Source of the DNA: a virus
Reading direction: 5' to 3' (one strand)
Virus record (IMG/VR): IMGVR_UViG_3300028666_000024
Location: 64,001 to 128,000 of that record
DNA: 64,000 nt
Shown here: positions 16,801 through 24,483 of the stretch, in pieces
How positions within the stretch are numbered: the stretch's first letter is position 1
Layout: the number at the start of each line of letters is the position of its first letter
Position numbers and translations under genes: made by a program
Notes under the pieces: model-generated
Seen by the model: the letters and a program-made list of their open reading frames with translations, nothing else
What the model was told of the DNA's origin: nothing
The model's database searches: none

Positions 16801-18125
16801 ATCCATGTAATTTGCCATTCTTTAGGAAAGTTGTTTATATAATTGATATTAGAATGATCTTCAGGATTTGGTTTAAATTTTCCTTTTAAAACCTTTGTTA
16901 CAAAATATTTAAAAAGTTTTAACTGATCTTCTGAAATTTGAAAATCAGCAACTGGTCTGCGTTCTCTTTCTGGTCTTGGTTCTTGATTGGTAATATAATC
17001 ATCATCGTCATTGTATTCTTCACTCGAACCTAATATATTTCTTGATGTTTCTCTTGGTATTAAATCTTTTCTCGTATCATAACTATCTCTTTGTGGAGGA
17101 AGATTATCGTTGTCAGGTATATCTTCAACCTTATCGGCAGAGTGACCAAACAAATCCTTATAAGCAGCATAGAAGGCCGGTTGAATTTGTGGAGAACACC
17201 ACGGAATTAACTTCTGATATGAAATTGGTTTTGTTTCATCTTTCTCATAAACAAATTCTGAGTTTCTGTGTTTATCATATGTCTTTATATATTCTCCTTC
17301 TGCATTTTTTAGAGGTATTTTATTACCATAAATATCTCTTTTATATGGATGTGAAATATCCGCTTTCAAATCTATAAGAGTGCTACTAACATGAACACCT
17401 CTCCATTTAGTTAATATAGATCCATTATTATGCTCAATATCAACAACATGGTCTATTGCTCCATATATTTCTCTACTCTTTTCATCTAATTCAAACTTCT
17501 TATAAGCAGACTCCATAGCCATCCAAGCATCAGCGATATCCTTCCACGCCTTACCACCATATGAATACTCCATAGCCGCGATATCCTTCCACGCCTTACC
17601 ACCATATGAAGAATGCCACATATTATATCTTTGTGAAAAAGCTACTTTACAAAAATATACAAAGTCTGAAGGATTAAACCCACTAATATGAGAAATTACC
17701 TTCCATCTTATTTCATATCTATTACCTTCTGCATTTAATCTTTGTAAACTATAACCATCTTCATCTGGATTTATAGCATTTGCAAGTTTTTCAAACATAT
17801 TTTTAAGATATTCATTTTTTTCTAAAAATTCTTCTTGTAAAGATGTATCATAAAATGCTTGAAAATGAACAATTTCACAAGCACATGCCCGGAGAACTGC
17901 TTCATTCAAAAATTTATAAAGACCTTTGATTATCTGTTTGTTTGCATATTCCAAAGAAAATCCCAATTCTTCATCCCTTAAATCTTTGAATGCATCTGCG
18001 TCTGTCTTGTGAACGGAGAACATTGCATAGAAGTCGGCAACAAGTTGGTTAGGATCTTTAGGAATTCTATAATCAAAATTAAATCCTTCTTTTAAAACAC
18101 TTTTATAAAAATCTGAAAATTTCAT
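13857..18125 (-). CDS. Giant late protein with targeting-like N-terminus and tandem SH3/KOW-like repeats (1422 aa)
   Basis: The ATG at 18125 overlaps the gp15 stop by one base (TAATG) and gives MKFSDFYKSVLKEGF, the shared peptide with a near-ideal prohead-protease site L11-K12-E13 before G14. The frame is open 27 bases further upstream, but that start is less likely. Residues about 20-560 are helical with a 15-residue tandem duplication (YGGKAWKDIA twice). From about 600 to the end come at least eight modules built on F/K-x-I/S-G-D-x-V-x-I/V followed by G-x-x-G-x-I, a KOW/SH3-like beta barrel, joined by Lys/Glu/Ser linkers. Function unknown. It may be an ejected or core protein. Confidence 0.85.
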   Translation of the reverse strand: MKFSDFYKSVLKEGFNFDYRIPKDPNQLVADFYAMFSVHKTDADAFKDLRDEELGFSLEYANKQIIKGLYKFLNEAVLRACACEIVHFQAFYDTSLQEEFLEKNEYLKNMFEKLANAINPDEDGYSLQRLNAEGNRYEIRWKVISHISGFNPSDFVYFCKVAFSQRYNMWHSSYGGKAWKDIAAMEYSYGGKAWKDIADAWMAMESAYKKFELDEKSREIYGAIDHVVDIEHNNGSILTKWRGVHVSSTLIDLKADISHPYKRDIYGNKIPLKNAEGEYIKTYDKHRNSEFVYEKDETKPISYQKLIPWCSPQIQPAFYAAYKDLFGHSADKVEDIPDNDNLPPQRDSYDTRKDLIPRETSRNILGSSEEYNDDDDYITNQEPRPERERRPVADFQISEDQLKLFKYFVTKVLKGKFKPNPEDHSNINYINNFPKEWQITWIGAKLPLDLETLAKNCASKSDSIWFIFSALTEINAYKVFLYIAEDMLNNPENSKEVKNKTKIIISCVKYFIKNGKTKKGDYLDKLIKTTKSFNGHQMLCCKSIESLYKNKKIKIEKILDSALKIYKTQEQPVILKSMINLRNKLLADLDGEIMKGDYVYIKSAPELNNEAQKMVDSISEVKYVDEEFIKIYTLDKKSSVLLKKENLQVVKKGKFSNVFANALKVGDVVEIVTTKDGHKGDICKIIKVDMQDRKLPYKIMYTYKLENWYGFNDVKKTDKPFEEKKDYDGNMHGFKFGDITLKIGDIIEVVKKFTEDSKTFRVGEQAKIIYMGSNQGSGIEIEWDKEVWTDGSKNFVIGVNFLTPEYFKIVKKSSEENSKTFKIGDKVKIIGKTVSGIDKIGEIGTIENYSDYPHSDTYWVVVGDNPHSYLFPKNSIEKIKDEEEDSKKIKIGDFVQIVGPDDKDNTLYIGGEGRVGLIFLDKNLYQVTLTSAVLKLFPKESLKVIGNELEKGIKAGDTVKILHTTRNSYKVGEEYEVKEVYSTNGKFTNYEVWNKEKTKTSTFYPTQVKKVEKNQEGKKKDTRIPIDSSYKFPIGIEVGDTIEVMKDFIKNGFVYKKGETGIVRTADSTGSKNLITVSWNKKVANVADKNLRKMSLISAPYFGLGFLRLDDSLKLKEKFKIGDKVNIIGNNIYNTKDDYLGKWGKIQTIPSTSVGRKIYTIGLYKLKRSLDTNDYFDEYGSYYGKSLELIKDEDIPVEKKEERKFKSGDFVECIKTIGSVKRGDTGVIISVYSTVCWVDWVSSMSGYIGYDKIKKIEKKIENKTGEKKKENFKIGDRIEVIKDFIESGIVFNIGMKGTVKKIQEMYMTIEWDDENKLFHQYSSITKPYHGFNIFSDTYKCLKLINKEGSSKEEDSKKIENKTGEKKKENFKIGDNVRIIGPNIEGVTSFIGETGDITALHGDIATIQNYPIGFEVEFLKNLY
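14003..14354. repeat. 58-bp direct repeat inside the giant gene
   Basis: Positions 14003-14060 and 14297-14354 are identical, 294 bases (98 codons) apart. They encode the Lys/Glu linker and the start of an SH3/KOW-like module (ENKTGEKKKENFKIGD). It indicates recent duplication of a module at the C-terminal end. Confidence 0.85.
17533..17610. repeat. 33-bp tandem repeat, period 45, inside the giant gene
   Basis: 17533-17565 and 17578-17610 are identical and encode the repeated YGGKAWKDIA segment, a 15-codon tandem duplication. Confidence 0.85.
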
Positions 18126-18961
18126 TATGCTAAGTTCTCCCCTTGAAACCACTCGTAAGATAAATTACTATTTAGATTTGTTCCACTCAAATTAAAATCT
18201 CCCGGTGTCAAACTTCCAGATAAAGGAACATCATCAGATAAAAGAACACCAGATAATCCTATACTATCTATTTCTGAATTATTTATAAAATATCTCGTAT
18301 TGATTACTTGTATAATACTTGCTGGACTCCAAGGACGATACACAACAGCTTCAACAGTCAATGGTAAATCTAAATTAATTTGTCTGTAATCATTCTCACC
18401 GATATCTTCTGTAATCCTTGGACTGATACTATCAATATTTACCGGAAAAGTTCTTTCAATATTTAAAAAACTAAACTCCTTAACCCTCAACTGAAGTTTT
18501 GGATTGAAATAAGGAAGAATATTTTCCAACAATTGAAACATAGACTCATATGAATCTGTTCTGATATATAACATAAAATTCAAATTGTATGGAGCAGGTT
18601 GAATATCTTTCATAATTTCACCAACACTATTTCCATCTACTCCTACTGTATCAGTCAACCACTCTCTTGTAGCTTCGACAGATGTTGCTCGGTCAGGGGC
18701 ATATGTCACTCCCTGAAAACATAATGCCATTCTCGGAAGTTTGATATAGAATCTTTGACCGTGCTCCTGATTATTTTTGTCAAAGTAATGATTCTGAAGC
18801 AACCACTGATATTCTTTCTCAGGTTGGTTTGCCATGATAGGAACTTCAACTGGATTTCCAACAGGATTTCCAGTTTTATCATATGTCTTTACAATCAAAT
18901 TTTTAAAAGTGTTTAATAAAGATTCTGTAATATTATACATCGTTCTAGGGTAATAATACAT
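18125..18961 (-). CDS. gp15: Tail sheath stabiliser / tail terminator gp15
   Basis: 278 residues, near the T4 gp15 size. It has the family start (MYYYPRTMYNITESLLNTFKN...) with an aromatic N-terminus, and the conserved segment SMFQLLENILPYFNPKLQLRV, which matches the T4 gp15 pattern D-M-F-Q-I-V-E-Q-I-L-P-Y-F-x-P. The C-terminal half carries a WSPASIIQVINTRYF strand and a Ser/Gly-rich tail. gp15 hexamers cap the tail tube and sheath and join tail to neck. Coupled to the giant gene by TAATG. Confidence 0.85.
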   Translation of the reverse strand: MYYYPRTMYNITESLLNTFKNLIVKTYDKTGNPVGNPVEVPIMANQPEKEYQWLLQNHYFDKNNQEHGQRFYIKLPRMALCFQGVTYAPDRATSVEATREWLTDTVGVDGNSVGEIMKDIQPAPYNLNFMLYIRTDSYESMFQLLENILPYFNPKLQLRVKEFSFLNIERTFPVNIDSISPRITEDIGENDYRQINLDLPLTVEAVVYRPWSPASIIQVINTRYFINNSEIDSIGLSGVLLSDDVPLSGSLTPGDFNLSGTNLNSNLSYEWFQGENLA

Positions 18962-18974
18962 TAGTTCAACTCCG

Positions 18975-19466
18975 TTATGGTCTGTTCCTTAAAAAATCAA
19001 TAAGTTCTTCCATTTGATATTCAGTTTCAAACTCTTCTGAATCAAGAGTTTCATAATTCTTTGAAAGCCAATCAACTCTTACCTTAAATGCTCCTGTCTT
19101 TTCAACCTCATACTTCTGGTCATATGTAATAGGATTAACCAAAGATATAATTAAAAATTTACCTTGATCTACTGTTCGAGCTCTTATTGCTCCTGTCTCT
19201 CCCATAAATGCAACCATATATCCCGAACCACTTCCCGGATCGTTATAATAACCTTTTGGAACTTCATATTTAAAAACCCTACTAATAATTCTATGATCAT
19301 TATTAACCATTATACAAGTTCCATCAGAAAGAACATATTCAGCTAAATCAATTCCATCAACAACATCAAAAATTTCTTTTGCACGTTTTTCAAGTTGAAC
19401 CGGATAATCTTGATCAGTAACTTTTAAAACTTTTGAAGCTTCATTATAAAATTTTTGAAATCTCAT
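18975..19466 (-). CDS. Putative internal head protein with targeting-like N-terminus and SH3-like domain (163 aa)
   Basis: I prefer the ATG at 19466, giving MRFQKFYNEASK, which fits the shared peptide, over the ATG at 19481 (MDILKMRF...). No L-x-E site is evident. The second half (YMVAFMGETGAIRAR, KVRVDWLSKNYETL) resembles single SH3/KOW-like modules of the giant protein, so the two may be related. It overlaps the end of the 189-aa gene. Function unknown. Confidence 0.7.
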   Translation of the reverse strand: MRFQKFYNEASKVLKVTDQDYPVQLEKRAKEIFDVVDGIDLAEYVLSDGTCIMVNNDHRIISRVFKYEVPKGYYNDPGSGSGYMVAFMGETGAIRARTVDQGKFLIISLVNPITYDQKYEVEKTGAFKVRVDWLSKNYETLDSEEFETEYQMEELIDFLRNRP

Positions 19467-20013
19467 CTTCAGAATGTCCATTATATGTTAAAATTTTTTC
19501 TAACTGTTCTTTTGAATATCCTATCTTCATTAAATACTCAAGTGCTTCCTTCTTTGACATTCCACCCATAACACTTGCACCTACATCATTCATCTTAAGT
19601 GTCTTCAATGCAATCTGTTTCTTATGTTTGTCAAATATATCTACAGACTCTTTTATTCTATCAATGTTCTGTATTTCTTTTCCTGATATTTTCTTATTGT
19701 CTGCTCCTGCATATTTCTCTTCTTCTCTCTTCTCTTCCTTTTCAATTTCATAATATTTGTCTTGTTGTTCCAAATCGGCAAACTCAGTATAATATTTTGG
19801 ATGTTCTTTAAGATGTGCCTTTACAATCATATCAAAAAATGTATCTTCAGAGAATGGAAGTTGATAATCATTGTCTTCAGCCCAATTTTGAAGTTTAGTC
19901 CAAATATCCATATGCTCAGATTTTTCATCTTCAAGACCTAGAGATACTTCCCTTGGATCAAAATCTTCCTTATTACCGGCAGTATTTTCATCAATATACT
20001 GTGAAAATTTCAT
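19444..20013 (-). CDS. Putative internal head protein with targeting-like N-terminus (189 aa)
   Basis: Starts MKFSQYIDENTAG. I7-D8-E9 would be an acceptable I-x-E cleavage site, and the peptide is the closest in length to the T4 targeting sequence. The middle is a Glu/Lys coiled coil. The C-terminus (GGMSKKEALEYLMKIGYSKEQLEKIL) has UBA-like helices repeated into the last residues. First gene after the late promoter at 20032, so it heads the gp15 operon. Confidence 0.75.
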   Translation of the reverse strand: MKFSQYIDENTAGNKEDFDPREVSLGLEDEKSEHMDIWTKLQNWAEDNDYQLPFSEDTFFDMIVKAHLKEHPKYYTEFADLEQQDKYYEIEKEEKREEEKYAGADNKKISGKEIQNIDRIKESVDIFDKHKKQIALKTLKMNDVGASVMGGMSKKEALEYLMKIGYSKEQLEKILTYNGHSEDEISKIL

Positions 20014-20031
20014 AAAATCCCCTTTAATAAG

Positions 20032-20039
20032 TATTTATA
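20032..20039 (-). promoter_or_regulatory. T4-type late promoter (gp15 operon)
   Basis: TATAAATACTT on the minus strand, only 19 bases before the ATG at 20013, followed by an AAAGGGGA ribosome site. Confidence 0.7.
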
Positions 20040-20047
20040 ATTTTTAC

Positions 20048-20076
20048 TTGCAAGTTATTCCGGCATGAATTATATT
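20048..20076 (+). promoter_or_regulatory. Early promoter, CCGGCATG-spacer class
   Basis: TTGCAA, 17-base spacer (gttattccggcatgaat), TATATT, divergent from the late promoter at 20032. It serves the plus-strand island at 20.1-21.2 kb. Confidence 0.75.
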
Positions 20077-20157
20077 TATTATATAACTTAAAGAGGATAA
20101 TTTATCATGCGTTTCATATCACGATAATTATATTTCTTTATAAATTTGGAGACTATT

Positions 20158-20400
20158 ATGAAACAAAAATTAAAGAAAACTGGTGTAAGGATATTTCCCA
20201 ATCAACCAAGACTTTTATTAGGTCGTGAAAAAGTTGTTGAATTATCTATTATAAGAGAGCAAATTAGAGCGTATCAACAATTTATTGAAGATATAGAAGA
20301 GTTTAATAATTTTGATTCAGTTTTACGACAAGGAGAATGGCAAGAATCTGGTATAAGACAACGTGAATGTTTTAGAAAAAGTGTTTCAAAATTTTATTAA
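20158..20400 (+). CDS. Hypothetical early protein (80 aa)
   Basis: ATG at 20158 with a GGAG site six bases upstream; an in-frame TTG at 20146 is less likely. The product is basic and helical (MKQKLKKTGVRIFP, REKVVELSIIREQIRAYQQFIEDIEEF) and ends in a short basic tail. No family recognised. First gene of the island. Confidence 0.65.
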   Translation: MKQKLKKTGVRIFPNQPRLLLGREKVVELSIIREQIRAYQQFIEDIEEFNNFDSVLRQGEWQESGIRQRECFRKSVSKFY

Positions 20401-20405
20401 TTCTT

Positions 20406-20413
20406 TATAAATA
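20406..20413 (+). promoter_or_regulatory. Possible late promoter on the plus strand
   Basis: TATAAATA 20 bases before the ATG at 20434. It matches the late consensus, but it could be chance in an AT-rich gap. Confidence 0.35.
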
Positions 20414-20433
20414 TTTCAAAAGGATTCTAAATC

Positions 20434-20796
20434 ATGCCGCGACCAATAACCTGTTGTATTTGTGAAACTCACCTTGGAGAAATCTCAGGAAAGATTCGAA
20501 AGGATACTTTTCAAATCTGTGGAAAGTGTCTTGGAAATATTGGAAAAATTCCTATTGATCCCTTCAAAAAACGTGGTATTGTTCACATGCCGATTAATAA
20601 TCATATTATAGTTGTCGGTGATCAATTCAGAATCAAAGGCGAAAAATTTGAATCTCAGTGGGTTGATGTTGATGAAAAATGTCCCTTCGTAGGTGCTAAC
20701 TCAGCAACATTCACAAAATTTGAATTTCGAAGAACCATCAGGAAAGCACCAATCTCTTCAATTGAAACTGTTGTTGATTTTGTGGGACGAAATTAA
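20434..20796 (+). CDS. Zinc-ribbon early protein (120 aa)
   Basis: N-terminal C-C-x-x-C (TCCICETHLGE) and C-x-x-C (FQICGKCLGN) pairs form a zinc ribbon. The rest is a basic beta-rich domain (HIIVVGDQFRIKGEKFES, FEFRRTIRKAP). AAAGGA site. The function is unknown; it may bind nucleic acid or host polymerase. Confidence 0.75.
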   Translation: MPRPITCCICETHLGEISGKIRKDTFQICGKCLGNIGKIPIDPFKKRGIVHMPINNHIIVVGDQFRIKGEKFESQWVDVDEKCPFVGANSATFTKFEFRRTIRKAPISSIETVVDFVGRN

Positions 20797-20815
20797 CCAC
20801 CTAAGAGGCTCTACA

Positions 20816-21151
20816 ATGGTAGCAAAATCTAAAAGACTCCAGAGTAAGTCTAAAGCAACAAAGTCTCTGGCACCGGGAAAGGATAGTATGATTACACCCG
20901 CAAAAATACGTGCTCTTCTCCACAAAAAGGGAACTCGAATACAGATGGTGTGGGCCTTTCGGAGTCATCCATACCTCAATTTAAAAAGGGAGGTGATAGG
21001 GTGCGACAAGACATCGTGTGAGTTTTCAAACCATGCTTGGATGCCGTTTCCAAAGGACAGTGAAATTCATGTACTTTCAGATACAATGTTTCAGATACTC
21101 GACCATAATGGACGGCGAGCGTTTGAATATATTATTGAGGAGGGATTCTAA
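20816..21151 (+). CDS. Hypothetical early protein (111 aa)
   Basis: ATG at 20816 with an AGAGG site; an open frame extends upstream to 20693 inside the previous gene, but without a good start. The N-terminus is Lys/Ser-rich (MVAKSKRLQSKSKATKS). The remainder (KIRALLHKKGTRIQMVWAF, CDKTSCEFSNHAWMPFP) is basic with a Cys pair. No family recognised. Confidence 0.65.
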   Translation: MVAKSKRLQSKSKATKSLAPGKDSMITPAKIRALLHKKGTRIQMVWAFRSHPYLNLKREVIGCDKTSCEFSNHAWMPFPKDSEIHVLSDTMFQILDHNGRRAFEYIIEEGF

Positions 21152-21153
21152 GG

Positions 21154-21234
21154 ATGATTTACCAAGGCAATTACGGTTTTACTATCGAATTGACACTGGC
21201 GCAGGCACAGTCTGCAACACACCGTCGTCGGTGA
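21154..21234 (+). pseudogene. Possible truncated remnant of a small phage domain (26 codons)
   Basis: Encodes MIYQGNYGFTIELTLAQAQS then ATHRRR and a stop. The segment FTIELTLAQAQSATH resembles FEIEMTLEQAESCSH at residues 146-160 of the 448-aa protein at 25385, where the domain continues for about 65 more residues. Here it stops after the His, so it is probably a truncated copy. It could also be a real micro-protein. Confidence 0.4.
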
Positions 21235-21330
21235 TAAATTTTGACATTACCGCTGTCTAAACGTCTTTAAATTTGGTTTTGTCGATTGTTCTAAAAAATG
21301 CCTCGGAAAATTCAGTAGTTGTTATAAATC

Positions 21331-22944
21331 TTATTGATTCCAAACATATTTTAGACTACCAGAATCATAAATCCTATAATATCCTCGTTCTAACATAATC
21401 TCTTCTTCGGTTTTGTTTGGGTCTGCTCCCTCTGCAACTAACACAGATTTTCTAAAATTGAATCTGTTAAGTCTACTTCCTGTTCCTTCTTTAATATAAT
21501 AATAATTTTGTTTTGTTGAACCGTGAAATTTAAATCCTAAAACATCATATAAAGTCTTGTTGTTATTCATACTCCAACTTCTATCGGCATAACTTATAAT
21601 TTCTTCTGGATTATTATTCTTGATAAAATTTTTAAAAAGTTTAGAAGCAGCACCAATAACATTTGTATTTAATTTATTACAAAATCTATAAAGTTCAAAA
21701 CTCCGATCTTTTGCATCTTTTCCAAGAGATTTTCTAAAACTTCCAAATGTCATTAATGAAACCAACTCTTCGTTGTAATATAATCCTAACCTGATTTTAG
21801 AATTTACATTACCTTGCAAATGATTTTCTTCTAAAAATACTTTAGAATCTTTTGAAAAAACTTCTTTAATTTCACAATTTCTTGCAAATATTTTTTGAAA
21901 AGAATTTTTAAGAAGATTTAAAAGTCTTGATTTTACAATACTTTGTTTATAAATCCAATCATCTTCATATATGTGAATAAGATGAATACCAAGTTCTTCA
22001 GCCTCGTTTGTTTTATATGATTGAGAAAATACATCATCATTAAATTTTTCTGAATGCCATATTAAACCGTTATATTCTATTGCTAATTTTAAATCTGGAA
22101 GATAAATGTCAAATTCTTTTTTACCAGATAAAATATTCTTTGTGTTTTCTAAAATTACTCCTAAATAGTTTTGTTTTATAAATTCGTAAATTTCTTTCTC
22201 AGCACTTGAAAATTTCTTTTGAAGTGGGTTGCAGTGAATACATATTTCATTATTATTTTTCTTTCTTAGATTAAATAACTGCCAACGCATCTCAAACTCT
22301 TTTTCACACTTTAAACACCTAAATAAATACCAATCTTTTTTACAATCTATTAATTTAAGTTTTAAATTGTTTTCTATAATCTGATTTTCAACATATTTAA
22401 AACGTTTTGTATTGTAAAAATCTTTTAAACTATTTTTAATCTTATCAATATTTGTATATTCTTCATCCCCATACTTTTTAAATTTTGTTAATCTTATTTG
22501 TTTTTCATTTCTATAAAATTCATTACCATATCTTTCAAATTTTGTTGCTTTTGCAAGTTCTACACTATTTTGAATTTCTTCATCTGATTTATTTTTCCAA
22601 GTTTCTTTTAATGCTTCTTTATTTACATAATTTCTATCACCATACTTTTTTTCTAAAGTATCTTTGATTTTCTTTTTAGACTCTGGATTTTTAGCAGAAC
22701 ATGCCGGGGAACAATGTTTAGAATAACCTATAGTGAATGTTTGATATGGAGTTTCTTTATTACAAACAGGACATATACCTTCACCATCTTCTTTATAAAA
22801 TCTGTCATAATAATCTTTAGAAGTTTTACAATCAGGATGATATTTTCTAAGATGTCCGATTGCAAAAGTTTCAATAGAATATTTTGTTTGTTGATTGCAA
22901 ATTTTACAAAATATTAATTCTTTGGAGGATCTTTTATATTCCAT
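21331..22944 (-). CDS. Homing endonuclease, Vsr-like (EDxHD-type) PD-(D/E)XK (537 aa)
   Basis: Two N-terminal zinc-finger-like blocks (CKICNQQTKYS...HLRKYHPDC, CPVCNKETPYQ...HCSPAC), then basic repeats typical of DNA-binding spacers (KATKFERYGNEF, KKYGDEEYTN), a further zinc site (CLKCEKEFEM), and a nuclease core at about 245-330: SSAEKEIYEFI, KEFDIYLPDLKLAIEYNGLIWHSE, HLIHIYEDDW. This order matches the Vsr-like homing nucleases. A C-terminal domain carries SYADRSWSMNNNKTLYDVLGF. It lies just downstream of the capsid gene, a common homing target. Its promoter would place transcription start at the A of its ATG. Confidence 0.85.
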   Translation of the reverse strand: MEYKRSSKELIFCKICNQQTKYSIETFAIGHLRKYHPDCKTSKDYYDRFYKEDGEGICPVCNKETPYQTFTIGYSKHCSPACSAKNPESKKKIKDTLEKKYGDRNYVNKEALKETWKNKSDEEIQNSVELAKATKFERYGNEFYRNEKQIRLTKFKKYGDEEYTNIDKIKNSLKDFYNTKRFKYVENQIIENNLKLKLIDCKKDWYLFRCLKCEKEFEMRWQLFNLRKKNNNEICIHCNPLQKKFSSAEKEIYEFIKQNYLGVILENTKNILSGKKEFDIYLPDLKLAIEYNGLIWHSEKFNDDVFSQSYKTNEAEELGIHLIHIYEDDWIYKQSIVKSRLLNLLKNSFQKIFARNCEIKEVFSKDSKVFLEENHLQGNVNSKIRLGLYYNEELVSLMTFGSFRKSLGKDAKDRSFELYRFCNKLNTNVIGAASKLFKNFIKNNNPEEIISYADRSWSMNNNKTLYDVLGFKFHGSTKQNYYYIKEGTGSRLNRFNFRKSVLVAEGADPNKTEEEIMLERGYYRIYDSGSLKYVWNQ

Positions 22945-22950
22945 TACAAT

Positions 22951-22979
22951 AATATACCATATTATTCTGAAGAAATCAA
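22951..22979 (-). promoter_or_regulatory. Promoter of the homing endonuclease (ATGG-spacer class), leaderless
   Basis: On the minus strand: TTGATT, a 17-base spacer (tcttcagaataatatgg), TATATT. Counting seven bases from the -10 box puts +1 at 22944, the first base of the ATG. The spacer end matches three plus-strand promoters at 48.4, 54.8 and 58.4 kb. Confidence 0.65.
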
Positions 22980-22987
22980 GGATAAAT

Positions 22988-23016
22988 AAAAAAAGGACCG
23001 ATTTTTCAACCGGCCC
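22988..23016 (-). terminator. Intrinsic terminator after the major capsid gene
   Basis: On the minus strand, GGGCCGGTT, loop GAAA, AATCGGTCC (nine pairs with two wobbles) followed by seven T. It ends 32 bases after the capsid stop codon and before the endonuclease promoter. Confidence 0.9.
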
Positions 23017-23047
23017 TCAACTTTCGTCTTCTATACTACCTTCAGTC

Positions 23048-24448
23048 TTAGATACTAGACTGAGCGGTAAAGGCAAGATCAGTGGCATTTGCACCAGCAA
23101 TCAGGTTACTCATATTGAAGAACGGAATCAATCTGTAGTACCTTCCAGCACCAAGCAGGTTAGTGGTCAATGCATAACGCGAAAGAACACCAATGTTTGG
23201 AGCGTGAGTAAGAGGGTCTACGGCACGGTCAGTCAAACCCATTATGTAGGGGCTGAAGATTACACCAGCATCGTCAATTCGTGGTCCCTTAAAACCAACA
23301 AGCGCCATCTCAGAAGTACAGTACATATCATGGTAAACATCGATGTAGGAATTAACCTTACCGATTGAAGTCATGACCTGAGTAGGATTAACATTTGCAT
23401 TCAAAGTAACGAACGGATGTCCAGCACCCTGCAACGCTGACGCAATACCTGAACTCACTACGGCAAAGTTACCAGCACCACGCCGAGTTTTCTTCGCAAT
23501 CATATTCGCCTGATAGACGATAGACGCGATGATGTTCATATACTTCTCACCAGACCACCGACCATCAATACCAGTTCCGTTTCCGGTCAGGTCGATAGCG
23601 TTAATAACAGCACCACCGTTTGTAGTATCAACAGCAGCATTCTTAACAGCAGTGATAATCTCTCTATCCATTTCAGCAATAATTTCGTACTGAAGGAAGG
23701 TAATCATCTCTTTCTCAATAGACAAACCCTGCATAGCCTGAATGTCCTGAGCAGCTTCCAAACTATATGACGCAGCAAGCTTACGTTCCTGAGCGTAAAT
23801 TGACTTCTGGTCGATATGAATCTTCAACTGAGGCCAAGCACCAAAACCAGTGGGAGGAGTAATAGTTCCAGAGGTAGAAGTCAACGGCCACACACCACCA
23901 CTCAAAGTCCAACCTTCAGCAGCACTTGTTGCAGCACCAGTTGCGGAAGTATCACCGAAACCAGTATTAGCAGAAGTGTTAACCCCACCACGCAACGCAG
24001 CGGAAGTCCCAACGCTTGAACCAGTGTAACCAGCGTATTGCTGAACGGCTTCCCATGCAGCTTCGTTATTTGAACCGTCATTATACATTACTCTCAAAGC
24101 GTAAGCAAGTCCGTAAGGAGTGCTCATAGCCTGAGTTCCAACAATCTTATTTGCAAACAAATCCGGGAAAGTTCTACGCATCAAAGCCAAAGAAATGGGT
24201 TTGAAGATGTATGAACCACTATCACCGGCTCCATCAGTATATCCACCGGCAGTTCCTGTATTAATGCTACCAAAAGCTGCTTCTCTTAAAAGTTGTGAAC
24301 CATCCAACCGACCGAGGTTATCCTGATTCTCAAGCAACTTCGCCATATTTCTCTTAATATTGTAATCACCAATATTTTTAATAGAGAGTTTACCAACATC
24401 CTTACTCTCCCATTTTTCAATCAACTGTGATTCGTTTATCATTTGCAT
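23048..24448 (-). CDS. gp23: Major capsid protein gp23
   Basis: 466 residues. The N-terminal propeptide (1-56) ends in L54-R55-E56 before A57, an (L/I)-x-E|A site expected for gp21-type cleavage. The mature arm contains GSINTGTAGGYTDGAGDSG. The HK97-fold core includes MRRTFPDLFANKIVGTQAMS, FLQYEIIAEMDREIITAVK, and a C-terminal domain (FVTLNANVNPTQVMTSIGKVNSYIDVY, FKGPRIDDAGVIFSPYI, RYALTTNLLGAGRYYRLIPF) characteristic of gp23. AAGGAG site nine bases before the ATG. Strong terminator after it, as expected for the most abundant virion protein. Confidence 0.97.
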   Translation of the reverse strand: MQMINESQLIEKWESKDVGKLSIKNIGDYNIKRNMAKLLENQDNLGRLDGSQLLREAAFGSINTGTAGGYTDGAGDSGSYIFKPISLALMRRTFPDLFANKIVGTQAMSTPYGLAYALRVMYNDGSNNEAAWEAVQQYAGYTGSSVGTSAALRGGVNTSANTGFGDTSATGAATSAAEGWTLSGGVWPLTSTSGTITPPTGFGAWPQLKIHIDQKSIYAQERKLAASYSLEAAQDIQAMQGLSIEKEMITFLQYEIIAEMDREIITAVKNAAVDTTNGGAVINAIDLTGNGTGIDGRWSGEKYMNIIASIVYQANMIAKKTRRGAGNFAVVSSGIASALQGAGHPFVTLNANVNPTQVMTSIGKVNSYIDVYHDMYCTSEMALVGFKGPRIDDAGVIFSPYIMGLTDRAVDPLTHAPNIGVLSRYALTTNLLGAGRYYRLIPFFNMSNLIAGANATDLAFTAQSSI

Positions 24449-24483
24449 AATCTTTTTCTCCTTGAATTTAAAACTTCATTAAT

